Both the position numbers and the translations under genes were made by a program. Below are positions 1 through 7,333 of a stretch of 64,000 bases of DNA, piece by piece (position 1 is the first letter of the stretch; the number at the start of each line of letters is the position of its first letter). The stretch comes from Streptomyces sp. NBC_00820 (lineage in GTDB: Bacteria; Actinomycetota; Actinomycetes; Streptomycetales; Streptomycetaceae), in the NCBI RefSeq assembly GCF_036347055.1, contig NZ_CP108882.1, positions 7,986,001-8,050,000 on the forward strand, given 5' to 3'. A model generated the notes under the pieces. The model made no database searches and was not told where the DNA came from. It saw only the letters and a list, made by a program, of their open reading frames with translations.

Positions 1-276
1 GGGGTCGACGAGACCCTCGAACATGTGGCGGCCGGACGCGGTATCTCTTTCCTGGCCCGCTCGGCGTCCGTGTTCTACTCGCATCCCGACATCGCCTACG
101 TGCCCATCCCGGACCTGGCGCCCGACCAGGTACATCTCGCGGTAGCGGCAACGCATACCTCACCGGTCGTGGACGACTTCATCACCGCGGCTCACTCGGC
201 GGCCGAGATCACGGCAGAATGCGGCAACTACGAAATGTGGCAGCTCGGGGGCGATGCCCTCGCACGGCACGCGTAA
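1..276 (+). CDS. LysR-type regulator, C-terminal fragment
   Basis: The reading frame is open from the first base of the window and ends at TAA 274-276, so only the last 91 codons are present. The residues match the end of a LysR effector-binding domain: GRGISFLARSA is the usual turn before the last strand, followed by a 'YVPIPDLAPDQVHLA' stretch and the terminal helix. The family comprises homo-oligomeric DNA-binding activators or repressors that respond to small ligands. The target cannot be inferred because the HTH and most of the ligand pocket lie outside the window. An IS5-type remnant begins directly after the stop codon. Confidence 0.8.
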   Translation, partial: GVDETLEHVAAGRGISFLARSASVFYSHPDIAYVPIPDLAPDQVHLAVAATHTSPVVDDFITAAHSAAEITAECGNYEMWQLGGDALARHA

Positions 277-340
277 GAGGTCGTTTCATCCTGTTGTTTT
301 ATCCCTGGATGCGGCTTTGGTGTGCTGGTGTCGGGTTTCG

Positions 341-730
341 CTAGGGGATGGTGTTCTTTCCGGGGAGGTGGCGGGCCATCAGGTCGGTTATCGCGCGGTG
401 GATCATGGCTTCGGAACGGTGTGGGTGGGTTTCGTAGTCGCGGGCCGGGCGGCGGTGGGGCATGAGCCAGTCGTAGGTCCGCTCCACTGCCCACCGTTTC
501 GGAGTCGGGGTGAATCTCCTGCTCCCAGGGGTGCGTTGGGCGATTTCGAGGTCGATGCCGAGGGTCGCTGCGGGTTCGGCGAAGTGCTTGCGGTAGCCGC
601 CGTCGACCCAGGCCTTGCGCAGGCTGGGGTGGTTGGCGGCAGCCTGTTGAAGGAGGATGCGGCCAGCCGCGGAGTCCTGGACGCCGGCCGCGGTGACCGG
701 CACCGCCAGCAGCAGGTCGAGGGTGGCATT
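341..730 (-). pseudogene. IS5-family transposase, C-terminal remnant
   Basis: The minus strand encodes about 128 residues matching the second half of an IS5-type DDE transposase: VTAAGVQDSAAG, then WVDGGYRKH around the second catalytic Asp, then KRWAVERTYDWL carrying the catalytic Glu. The first half with the first Asp is absent; the homology runs into the inverted repeat of the neighbouring IS at about 724-735. The sequence beginning near 278 (AGAGGTCGTTTC) is the likely old IS end. The missing half is not found on the far side of the neighbouring IS, so simple insertion is not enough; a deletion or recombination must also have occurred. Confidence 0.75.
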
Positions 731-731
731 T

Positions 732-1481
732 TCAGCGCTGATGTTCCAGGGTGAGGGTGGCGGCGGTGATTGATGTGAGGCGGTTCGGGCTGCAGCGGGT
801 CCGGCGGAAGATCCGCCAGGGCTTCAGTCTCGCGATGTTTCGTTCGACGGGCGCCCGGGTTGCCGACAGGGCTCGGTTGACTGTCAGCTGGGTGGGGGTG
901 AGTTCCTTGAGGGGTGGGCGTTTGAGCGGGGTGGTCACCCAGGGGCCGGCTCCGGTGTAGGCGCGGTCGGCGAGGACTGGCACGCCCTGGCGTTCGCAGA
1001 TCCGGATGATGTGGTGGGTGCGGGCTGCGGTGAGGTCGTGGGTGCGGCCGGGCAACGTGGTTGAGATCCGCAGCAGTTTGCCCTCGGGATGGGTCACGAC
1101 CTGCACGTTCACTCCGTGACGGCGATGCTTCTGGGAGAAATCGGCTCGACTGTCACCGACGCGGTCGTACTCGGCGAGCGTGCCGTCGAGCACGACATAC
1201 TCGGGATCGGCCTCCCGCAGGATTCGCAGCAGCCCGGGTGCCCGACGGGACAGGTGGTCGACGACGGTGGTGGCATAGGCGTGGGCGGTACCCACGGATA
1301 TGCCGAAGCCCGCGGCGATCTGCGTGAGGGTGTCGTGCCGGGGGAGGTAGATCAGGCCGACGAGGGCCCGCTGGTGAGGCGGGAGTTTGCAGCGGCGGTC
1401 ACCCTCACGAGTGACGATGAGCATGGTTACCCACTCGACCAGGGCGTGAGGCAGGTCGAGTGCGGCAGGATATGGGACCAA
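732..1481 (-). CDS. IS5-superfamily transposase
   Basis: 249-residue DDE transposase. An N-terminal helix-turn-helix is visible ([18 protein letters not shown]), followed by the catalytic triad contexts: '[12 protein letters not shown]' (Asp), 'VPVLADRAY' (Asp) and '[11 protein letters not shown]' (Glu). Length is close to full for this Streptomyces family, so it may be active. Translation probably starts at TTG 1481 behind an AGGAG that lies in the stem of a hairpin (see 1481-1544). The enzyme would cut and join the ends of its own IS. Confidence 0.85.
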   Translation of the reverse strand: MVPYPAALDLPHALVEWVTMLIVTREGDRRCKLPPHQRALVGLIYLPRHDTLTQIAAGFGISVGTAHAYATTVVDHLSRRAPGLLRILREADPEYVVLDGTLAEYDRVGDSRADFSQKHRRHGVNVQVVTHPEGKLLRISTTLPGRTHDLTAARTHHIIRICERQGVPVLADRAYTGAGPWVTTPLKRPPLKELTPTQLTVNRALSATRAPVERNIARLKPWRIFRRTRCSPNRLTSITAATLTLEHQR

Positions 1482-1544
1482 CGAGGCTCCTGTGTTGATG
1501 AGTTGAGACGTCGAACACCTCTCTCAGCGGCACGGGAGCCTCGT
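1481..1544 (-). promoter_or_regulatory. RBS-sequestering hairpin before the transposase
   Basis: The 14-base segment at 1481-1494 is complementary at 13 of 14 positions to 1531-1544. In the transposase mRNA the downstream arm contains the AGGAG ribosome-binding site just before the TTG start. Read-through transcripts entering from outside would carry both arms and bury the start site, whereas a transcript starting in the 36-base loop would not. This type of protection is known for several IS elements; here it is inferred from base pairing only. Confidence 0.5.
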
Positions 1545-1596
1545 GCGTTGCGGACCCAAGCCCGTCACCCGATCAGTGGCCACTCTGAAAGCGCTC

Positions 1597-2043
1597 ACTT
1601 CTTCGGGTTGATGTCACCAACGCCGGGGGTGTGGCGGGAGGGCTGGAGGCGGGGGAGGAGGTTGTCGACCAAGTGGACACGGCGGGGTGTGCTGGTGCGG
1701 CCGGTCAACGGTGGACTTTGCCCGTCTCCGGTTCAAGGCCGCCACTGGGCGGTGCTGTGTCTCAGGAGGCGTGGATGGCGAGGGACTTCGTCATGGCCCG
1801 GTTCGCTCGGTGGTCGAGTCCGGGAATGTAGGACGAGTACGGCTCCTGCATGATCTGTGAACTGTTCGGCCCACCTACAGGCAGCCCCCGGCTACACCGC
1901 TTGCCTGCCCGGACCCGCAGCCTGGGCACGTCCTCGGAGACCGTCGGGTTCAGCGGGGCCCACCACCTGTCGAAAGGGTGGGTGCTCAAGGACGGAGGCC
2001 GGGCTGCCGTGAGGCCGCCGCCCCGGTGACGGTGCGGGACGGC
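1597..2043. other. Gene-free spacer
   Basis: Between the right end of the IS and the stop of the two-HTH protein I see no convincing gene. A minus-strand reading frame at 1762-1989 (75 residues) has G/C-rich third positions but no recognisable motif or ribosome-binding site; it may be a decayed remnant. Confidence 0.4.
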
Positions 2044-3534
2044 TCAGCGGTCTTCCTGACCGCGAGGTGCGCACGGTTGGGTGTCCCGTTGGGTTCGTGT
2101 GTCGGCCGGGGTGTGAGGGGGCGTGTGCGGCCCTGGCCGGGCCGCGGCCGGCTCGCTGTGACGGCGTACGACCACGGGCGGGGTGGGCCGGGAGCCGGGG
2201 ATGCGGATGCGGATGCGGGTCGTCAGCGGCCTGGCTGCCGGGCGGGGGCTGCCCGGGTAGGGTCCGGCGGCGGCCGGATCTTCGCCGTGGTCGGGGCAGT
2301 CGCTGCCCAGCGGGCAGATCACCGGGGCAGGAACGGGCGTGCGGAAGGGCTGCGCGGGGGCAGGCAGGACGCGGGGGGCGAAGAAGTCTCCGGAGCCGGG
2401 AGGTTCGTTGAGGGTGGTCATCGTCGCGGCGTTCAGAGCCGGCGCGGGATGTGATGGGGAGGCCTGGGGCCATGTCCGTGTGGTCTGCCGCCGTGGCAGA
2501 GGGGGCCGCACGCCGGGCACCCGCAGGGACAGGGTGGGGGTGTCCACTCCGCGATCCGGCGACGGACCAGGCCCGGGCCGGCGTAGTACCAGCGTGGGAG
2601 CATCCGCAGGGGCAGCGGGTGCAACGGCCTCTGAACGCGTGGCGGGTGCGCAGCTGGAGCACAGCAGTGAAGTCCACCCGCGTTCGCCGCTGTAACCGAA
2701 GGAGGGGCGGCGACACCGCGGACAGGCGAGCTCTCCACGGCGCTGCGCCTGGTCGACGAGGAGTTCTCGGCTCATCCGCGCGACGGCGTCCGCTTCGGGC
2801 GAGGCCGGGTCGGGCACGTGAACCGTGAGCTTGAGAGCGGGGGTCCTGCGTGAGGTCGACTCCATCTCGCTCATCAGCAACTGCAGGTCTCTGGGGGTGA
2901 CACGGTCGTGGAAGACCAGACGCTGGGTGGTGTCGGGTCTGCGGGAGCGCAGGCGGCTGCTGCGCCGGTCGGCGTCCGCACGGTCCCAGGCCTTCGTCCA
3001 CTCGGGCAGCTCGCTCCTGCGGACGTTGCAGGCCTCGGCGAAGGCCGCGACAAACGTACGGCTGGGCGTGGAACTGCCTTTGAGGACTCGGCCGACGGTG
3101 CTGTGCGGCAGCCGCCCGACGCCCCCCACCCGGGCATCGAGGGAGCGCAGCGGTGGCCGGCCGTCGTCGTGGTGCAGATCGACGAGCGCGGAGTGCAGAT
3201 CAGCGAAGTCCTTGACGACACTGATGTGCACTCCGCTGCGGTGGCCGCCGACCACGCCCTGAGCACGGGCCTCGTCGCGCCGGGCGTGCTTCCACAGCCG
3301 CTCGGCTTCCTTCGTGCTGCGCTCGCAGGCCGCGGCGTAGGCCAGGACCACCGCCGGGTTCTGCGGCACGCTGCGCCCCGAGGCGGCGCGCGCGAGAGTG
3401 TCCGCACTGAACTCGGTACGAGAGGCGAGCTGTTCGTAGGTCAGTGCGGCAGCAGCTCTGCCCTCACGCAGCCAGGTCACCAGAGCACGCAGCGACCGAC
3501 TGCACAGGGGAATCGCGTTCTCGCGGCGCGCCAT
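2044..3534 (-). CDS. Two-HTH, zinc-ribbon DNA-binding protein
   Basis: 496 residues. Residues about 15-75 (AALTYEQLASRTEFSADTLA) and 125-175 (HSTVGRVLKGSSTPSRTF) both look like XRE-type helix-turn-helix units, the second with the longer spacing seen in Streptomyces regulators. Cys271, Cys274, Cys292 and Cys295 form a zinc ribbon. The remaining ~200 residues are Pro/Arg-rich and probably disordered. It is followed 6 bases upstream by the small membrane protein gene, so the two are likely co-transcribed with the membrane gene first. The role is unknown; a DNA-binding regulator is inferred from the domains. Confidence 0.7.
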   Translation of the reverse strand: MARRENAIPLCSRSLRALVTWLREGRAAAALTYEQLASRTEFSADTLARAASGRSVPQNPAVVLAYAAACERSTKEAERLWKHARRDEARAQGVVGGHRSGVHISVVKDFADLHSALVDLHHDDGRPPLRSLDARVGGVGRLPHSTVGRVLKGSSTPSRTFVAAFAEACNVRRSELPEWTKAWDRADADRRSSRLRSRRPDTTQRLVFHDRVTPRDLQLLMSEMESTSRRTPALKLTVHVPDPASPEADAVARMSRELLVDQAQRRGELACPRCRRPSFGYSGERGWTSLLCSSCAPATRSEAVAPAAPADAPTLVLRRPGPGPSPDRGVDTPTLSLRVPGVRPPLPRRQTTRTWPQASPSHPAPALNAATMTTLNEPPGSGDFFAPRVLPAPAQPFRTPVPAPVICPLGSDCPDHGEDPAAAGPYPGSPRPAARPLTTRIRIRIPGSRPTPPVVVRRHSEPAAARPGPHTPPHTPADTRTQRDTQPCAPRGQEDR

Positions 3535-3540
3535 CGCGGA

Positions 3541-3762
3541 TCAGGCCTGCGCGGGCCGCGCCGTGACGGTGCGGGCGCGTCGCAGCTGCATCAGGAGGCG
3601 GTAGCCGAGGGAGAGTGCCTTGAGAGTCATGACGATCACGCCGGCGGCCGGCCAGCCGGCGGCGGCCAGGGAACCGGCGACGATGATGATCACGACGAGG
3701 ACGACGGCCTCAGCCACGGTCAAAGGACGCGCTGTGCCGCAATTGGTGTTGTTCAACTTCAT
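3541..3762 (-). CDS. Small membrane protein
   Basis: 73 residues with two hydrophobic segments at about 15-37 (AVVLVVIIIVAGSLAAAGW) and 37-52, followed by a basic tail (QLRRARTVTARP), so the C terminus is probably cytoplasmic. It precedes the two-HTH protein with a 6-base gap and is likely the first gene of the operon. No family is recognised. The ATG at 3762 has only a weak purine stretch (TTAGG) before it. Confidence 0.55.
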   Translation of the reverse strand: MKLNNTNCGTARPLTVAEAVVLVVIIIVAGSLAAAGWPAAGVIVMTLKALSLGYRLLMQLRRARTVTARPAQA

Positions 3763-4400
3763 GACCTAACTGTTCGTTCTGGACTCAACATCTGCTACTG
3801 CGGGCGTACTTGCCGGTGGTGTGGGCGGTGCTGGTATGCCGGGGCGGTTGCCGCCACCCGCGGTGGTTAGCGATGTTGCAGCATCCCGGCCTCCAGCACT
3901 AACTGCCGGGAACGCATTCCGCAGATGTGTCCCTTTGACCGCGTGGACTCGGCGCGGACTTCTGTGAGGCATCGCGCCTGTTCGTGGGCGGTGACGCAAG
4001 CTTCTTTCCGCAGTTGCGTCCCATCTTTCAGGGACCGCGACTGTCACTGAGGGTGACAATCCGCAGGGATGTCCCGCGATCCACTACAGCTTCCGGACAC
4101 GCCGCAACCCCTGTCACCGCAGCTCGGGGCGGCAATGCCCCTCCCCGTTCCCGCGCCCTCGTCCCGGCCTTGACCTTCGTGCCGACATGCCTGATGTTTG
4201 TGCGTGCCTGACTGCGCGCCTCACGGCCGCCAGTGGGCTCTCCGAAGTACTGCGGGCAACACAGCTACCCAGGAGACCGAGCAGCCCCGTTGCCGCGGGA
4301 CACGCTCGACTGTTCTGGCGCCGCCCATCGCGGCGCCAGACCTTTCTGCGGACCCCGGCCCTGCCACACACCGACCCAGCTCGCCGAAGTCCCTTCCGAC
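3763..4400. other. Intergenic region before the minisatellite
   Basis: About 640 bases with no supported gene. The first part should hold the promoter of the membrane protein operon reading leftward. Overlapping reading frames across 3984-4400 have no motifs and look like G+C-driven shadows. Confidence 0.4.
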
Positions 4401-4787
4401 CCCCGGCCCCTGGCCCACGGCCCCTGGCCCCTGGCCCCTGGCCCCTGGCCCCTGGCCCCTGGCCCCTGGCCCACGGCCCCTGGCCCCTGGCCCCTGGCCC
4501 ACGGCCCCTGGCCCCCCGACCCCTGGCCCACGGCCCCTGGCCCCCCGGCCCCTGGCCCCTGGCCCCTGGCCCACGGCCCCTGGCCCCTGGCCCACGGCCC
4601 CTGGCCCCTGGCCCCTGACCCACGGCCCCTGGCCCCTGACCCACGGCCCCTGGCCCCTGACCCACGGCCCCTGGCCCCTGGCCCCTGACCCACGGCCCCT
4701 GGCCCCTGACCCACGGCCCCTGGCCCCTGGCCCCTGACCCACGGCCCCTGGCCCCTGACCCACGGCCCCTGGCCCCTGACCCACGGC
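4401..4787. repeat. Heptanucleotide minisatellite, G-rich on the minus strand
   Basis: About 55 head-to-tail 7-base units, nearly all one of three variants: CCCCTGG, CCCACGG or CCCCTGA. Because 7 is not a multiple of 3 and no unit makes a stop, long meaningless reading frames cross it in several frames on both strands (repeating Ala-Pro-Gly-Pro-Trp-Pro-Leu or Gly-Gln-Gly-Pro-Gly). The minus strand has runs of four G every seven bases, a strong G-quadruplex pattern. Variant order is not random: the right half is dominated by a CCCACGG-CCCCTGG-CCCCTGA triplet. Confidence 0.9.
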
Positions 4788-4833
4788 TTCCGTGGAGGTT
4801 CAAGAGCCTAAGAGCCCTCTGAAGTGCGAGTTC

Positions 4834-4915
4834 AGTGATCGTTCCGGAATCCGGTGATCGTCGAAGGATTCGCTATTGCCGGGTGGATCAGGCGGAGCGA
4901 GTCTGTGCTGGTCAG
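4834..4915 (+). repeat. Diverged copy of the 15373-15454 repeat
   Basis: 82 bases beginning AGTGATCGTTCCGGA and ending GTGCTGGTCAG line up without large gaps with 15373-15454; roughly three quarters of positions match by eye. The shared core AGTGATCGTT(T/C)C occurs a third time at 15274-15285. This may be the end of an old insertion element; no gene in it is recognised. Confidence 0.45.
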
Positions 4916-5076
4916 GTGGGTGTGGTGGTGTGGGGGAGTGAGGTGGGCCAAGAGCGCGGCTGCGGGCGTGGCCAGTGGTGACAGGCTGTTTGGCTGGCCT
5001 CGCGCAAGGAGGGTGATCTCTGCGAATCCGTGATCAGGAGGAGGACCTGGCAAGGTGCTCGTCGGACCGTTTCCCG

Positions 5077-5298
5077 GTGGGTGGCAGTGCCCGCTCCTGG
5101 GCTGTGGACACGACGTCAGCGAGGCCCGAGCGCCCGGTAGGTGAACTCCTGGGCGATGCCGCCCGGTTGCATCTGGGCGTCCAGGCGGTCGGCGACGCGG
5201 CGGGCCTGGACGAGGCATGGACCGACGGCATCCTGCCCGACCTGGGATCTCAGTACGGGGCCTTCGAGTTCTGTACGAGTGTGGGCTTCGCTGCCTGA
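5077..5298 (+). pseudogene. Relic of the small HTH (Tpg-like) gene
   Basis: The last ~36 residues of this frame (GDAAGLDEAWTDGILPDLGS then QYGAFEFCTSVGFAA) match the C terminus of the 191-residue protein at 62836-63411 (GDHQGLDDAWTADVLPDLGS then QWGQYEYVKNIGFAA) with the same stop position. Nothing of that protein's N-terminal helix-turn-helix is visible upstream, so this is a truncated remnant. It shows that a second copy of the 61.0-63.4 kb operon, or part of it, once sat here. Confidence 0.65.
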
Positions 5299-5759
5299 CC
5301 GCACGAGCTCCCGCGCACAACAGGGCGCTGTCTTTCGCCGTCTCCACGGCATGGCAGAAGGCCGACCTGGTCGCAGGTCGGCCCTCACGGTTGGGTCGGG
5401 TGCTGTCACGCACGCCGGTGCCCGAAGGTTCTGGCCCGTTTGGTAGGGAGGAGTCCGCAGCCGCCGGGGAGTTGGAACCTGTCATGGAGCGTCGCATCCC
5501 TGCCTACGGGGGTGCAAGCTCGCCGTGTCGAAGCTGGGTCGCAGGTGCATCAACTGTGCGGGGTTCCGTACACCGCGCGAGAATTTTGCAGGTCAGCAGG
5601 GCTGATCCGCGTGGATTGCTTACGGAGCCAGCTAACAGGACTGCTTAGAAGCTGTTGTCTTTTCGGGCGTGATCGGTGCGTTTTCGCTGGTCGGGGATAG
5701 CAGTGGTGATTCCGTGGGAGTCGTGGCCTGTCGGGTCGTCGTTCCCCGGGAGGTCACGG

Positions 5760-6296
5760 ATGCCGTCGGTTGTCGGACTGCTGGAACAGCACGAGCTCGC
5801 CGCTCGTCGTCGAGTCGACGGGCTGCGGGAGGAGGCCGACTGCATCCAAGGCGAGCTGGCTGCGGCCGAGCGGGAATGGCAGGAGTGGGCGATCGCGCGC
5901 AGGCGGGTCGACACGGTGCTGGCTCCGGATAGCGGCGACACCGCCGGCACGGAGGCCACTGGCGATCGGCGGGATGCGGACGCGCCGACGGAACCCCGGG
6001 ACGCGGCGAAGCCGAAGTCGCAGGTGCCGGCGTGGCGCCAGGGGCTGGCCTGGTCGGCGCTGTCGGTCGACTACCAGCGCATCCTCACGGCGCTCGCAGA
6101 CCGGGACCGGCTCCATCAAGGGCCGCTGACCTGCCAGGAGATGGCCGCGTTGTTCGGCATGGACGTGGTGCCGGCGCGGGTGGAAGCACTGCGGTCGAAG
6201 GCGAAACGCCTGGTCGCGCGGGGGTGGCTGGCCGAGCGGCAGCCGGGCCGGTTCACCCTCGCGGCAGGCGTGAGCGGGCCAGGCGGCGCGTCATGA
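5760..6296 (+). CDS. IS passenger: coiled-coil, winged-helix-like protein
   Basis: 178 residues starting at ATG 5760 behind GGGAGG. Residues 1-50 are a charged helix likely to form a coiled coil (ELAARRRVDGLREEADCIQG); residues 100-170 look like a winged helix (LTALADRDRLHQGPLTCQEM, then KAKRLVARGWLAERQPGRFT). It lies wholly inside the inverted repeats of the surrounding IS and its 3' end overlaps the transposase stop by 44 bases, convergently. A role in controlling transposition is plausible but inferred. No enzymatic motif is seen. Confidence 0.65.
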   Translation: MPSVVGLLEQHELAARRRVDGLREEADCIQGELAAAEREWQEWAIARRRVDTVLAPDSGDTAGTEATGDRRDADAPTEPRDAAKPKSQVPAWRQGLAWSALSVDYQRILTALADRDRLHQGPLTCQEMAALFGMDVVPARVEALRSKAKRLVARGWLAERQPGRFTLAAGVSGPGGAS

Positions 6297-7170
6297 GCAG
6301 GGTCATCGACCAGTAGATCATCGCCTCGGCGCTGGTGGTGCGCCGCTCGAAGTCGCGCACCAGACGGCGGCTTCGCATCAGGTGGGCGAAGAGGCGCTCG
6401 ACGATCCACCGCTTTGGCAGCACCACGAACCCCTTCTGGTCGTCGCTGCGTTTGACGATCGCCAGGACCAGGGTGAGCGTGGCCAGGCAGTACTCGACGA
6501 GGCTGCCGGTGTAGCCGCCGTCGGCCCAGACCAGTTCGAGGCGGTGGTGCACGTCGGCGACCTGCCCGAGCAGGACCTGGGCGGCGATGCGGTCGCCGGT
6601 GTCCGCGGCGGTGACCATCACGCCCAGCAGCAGACCGAGCGTGTCGACCACGACGTGCCGCTTGCGGCCGTTGATCAGCTTGCCGCCGTCGAAGCCCCGG
6701 CTGTCCCCACCGACGACGGCGTCCGCCTTGACGGACTGCGAATCGATCACCGCGGCCGTCGGCTCCGCATCCCGCCCCAACTCCTCGCGCACTCTCGCGC
6801 GCAACCGGTCGTGGGACTCCTTGACCAGCAAGTTGTCGCGCCAGCGGCGGAAGAATGCGTAAATGTGGTCCCACGGCGGAAAGTCGACGGGCATCGCCCG
6901 CCACTTGATCCCGTTGTCTACGAGATACCGGATCGCATCGAGCATCGCCCGGTGGCAGTACGCCTCCGGCCGGCCGCCCCGGCCACGCATCCAGCCCGGC
7001 ACCGGCAGCAGCGGGCGGATGACGGCCCACTCCCCGTCCGTCATGTCAGTCGGACAGCGAGGCTGCCGCGTCCCGTTGTCAGCGGCGTTTCCGAACCGGT
7101 GAGCCAGGCAGTCACACTCCCAGGTGACCGCACTGGACTGCCCGGCCATCGGCACGCAAGACTGCTGCAC
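6253..7170 (-). CDS. IS5-family transposase
   Basis: 305 residues. The N-terminal IS5 domain is clear (MTDGEWAVIRPLLPVPGWM, 'GIKWRAMPVDFPPWDHIYAF'), and the DDE residues are in VIDSQSVKAD, VWADGGYTG and KRWIVERLFAHL. It appears intact and could be active. The start is uncertain: ATG 7170, or ATG 7149 seven residues later. The gene's 3' end overlaps the convergent passenger gene. Confidence 0.85.
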   Translation of the reverse strand: MQQSCVPMAGQSSAVTWECDCLAHRFGNAADNGTRQPRCPTDMTDGEWAVIRPLLPVPGWMRGRGGRPEAYCHRAMLDAIRYLVDNGIKWRAMPVDFPPWDHIYAFFRRWRDNLLVKESHDRLRARVREELGRDAEPTAAVIDSQSVKADAVVGGDSRGFDGGKLINGRKRHVVVDTLGLLLGVMVTAADTGDRIAAQVLLGQVADVHHRLELVWADGGYTGSLVEYCLATLTLVLAIVKRSDDQKGFVVLPKRWIVERLFAHLMRSRRLVRDFERRTTSAEAMIYWSMTLLMTRRLARSRLPRG

Positions 7171-7333
7171 CAGGGCCTCCTGCTGCTCGGTGATTCGACA
7201 CCAACGAGCTGTTCAGGAGGCCCTGTTCGTATGCGCCCCAGCGTCCCGTGACCACCCGATCGGGACTCCCGTTCGACGCGCATCCCTCAAGATCGAAAAG
7301 ACAACAGCCTCTAACCTCAGCCATTGAAGATCT

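Larger units (their letters stand above)
724..1596 (-). mobile_element. Small IS with DDE_Tnp_4-type transposase
   Basis: The element is defined by the transposase at 732-1481 and by short inverted ends: GCATTTTCAG at 726-735 on the left and the reverse complement of GCGCTTTCAG at 1585-1594 on the right (8 of 10 matching). The transposase stop codon lies inside the left repeat, which fits a compact IS of about 870 bp. Flanking target duplications are not obvious, probably because the left flank is a damaged older IS. Confidence 0.6.
5646..7313 (-). mobile_element. IS5-family element carrying a passenger gene
   Basis: Terminal inverted repeats match at 19 of 20 positions: 5646-5665 (core GCTGTTGTCTTTTCG) and the reverse complement of 7294-7313. 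Inside are a full-length DDE transposase on the minus strand (6253-7170) and, convergent to it on the plus strand, a 178-residue winged-helix-like gene (5760-6296). The total of about 1.67 kb is long for a one-gene IS5 element because of the second gene. Both flanks show TA at the junction; a target duplication cannot be fixed because TTAG/CTAA is palindromic with the ends. Confidence 0.8.

Noticed and set aside
1762..1989. 75-residue minus-strand gene
   Set aside because: Coding-like third positions but no ribosome-binding site, motif or neighbour support.
4401..4787. CRISPR array
   Set aside because: The units are contiguous 7-mers with no spacers, and no cas gene is present.
4114..4803. 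Long Pro/Gly-rich repeat proteins on both strands
   Set aside because: They exist only because a 7-base tandem repeat without stop codons is open in many frames; no start region or conserved flank supports translation.
4832..5497. 221-residue minus-strand protein
   Set aside because: It lies antisense to the Tpg-like relic, is Arg/Pro/His-rich as expected of a shadow frame, and has no motif.
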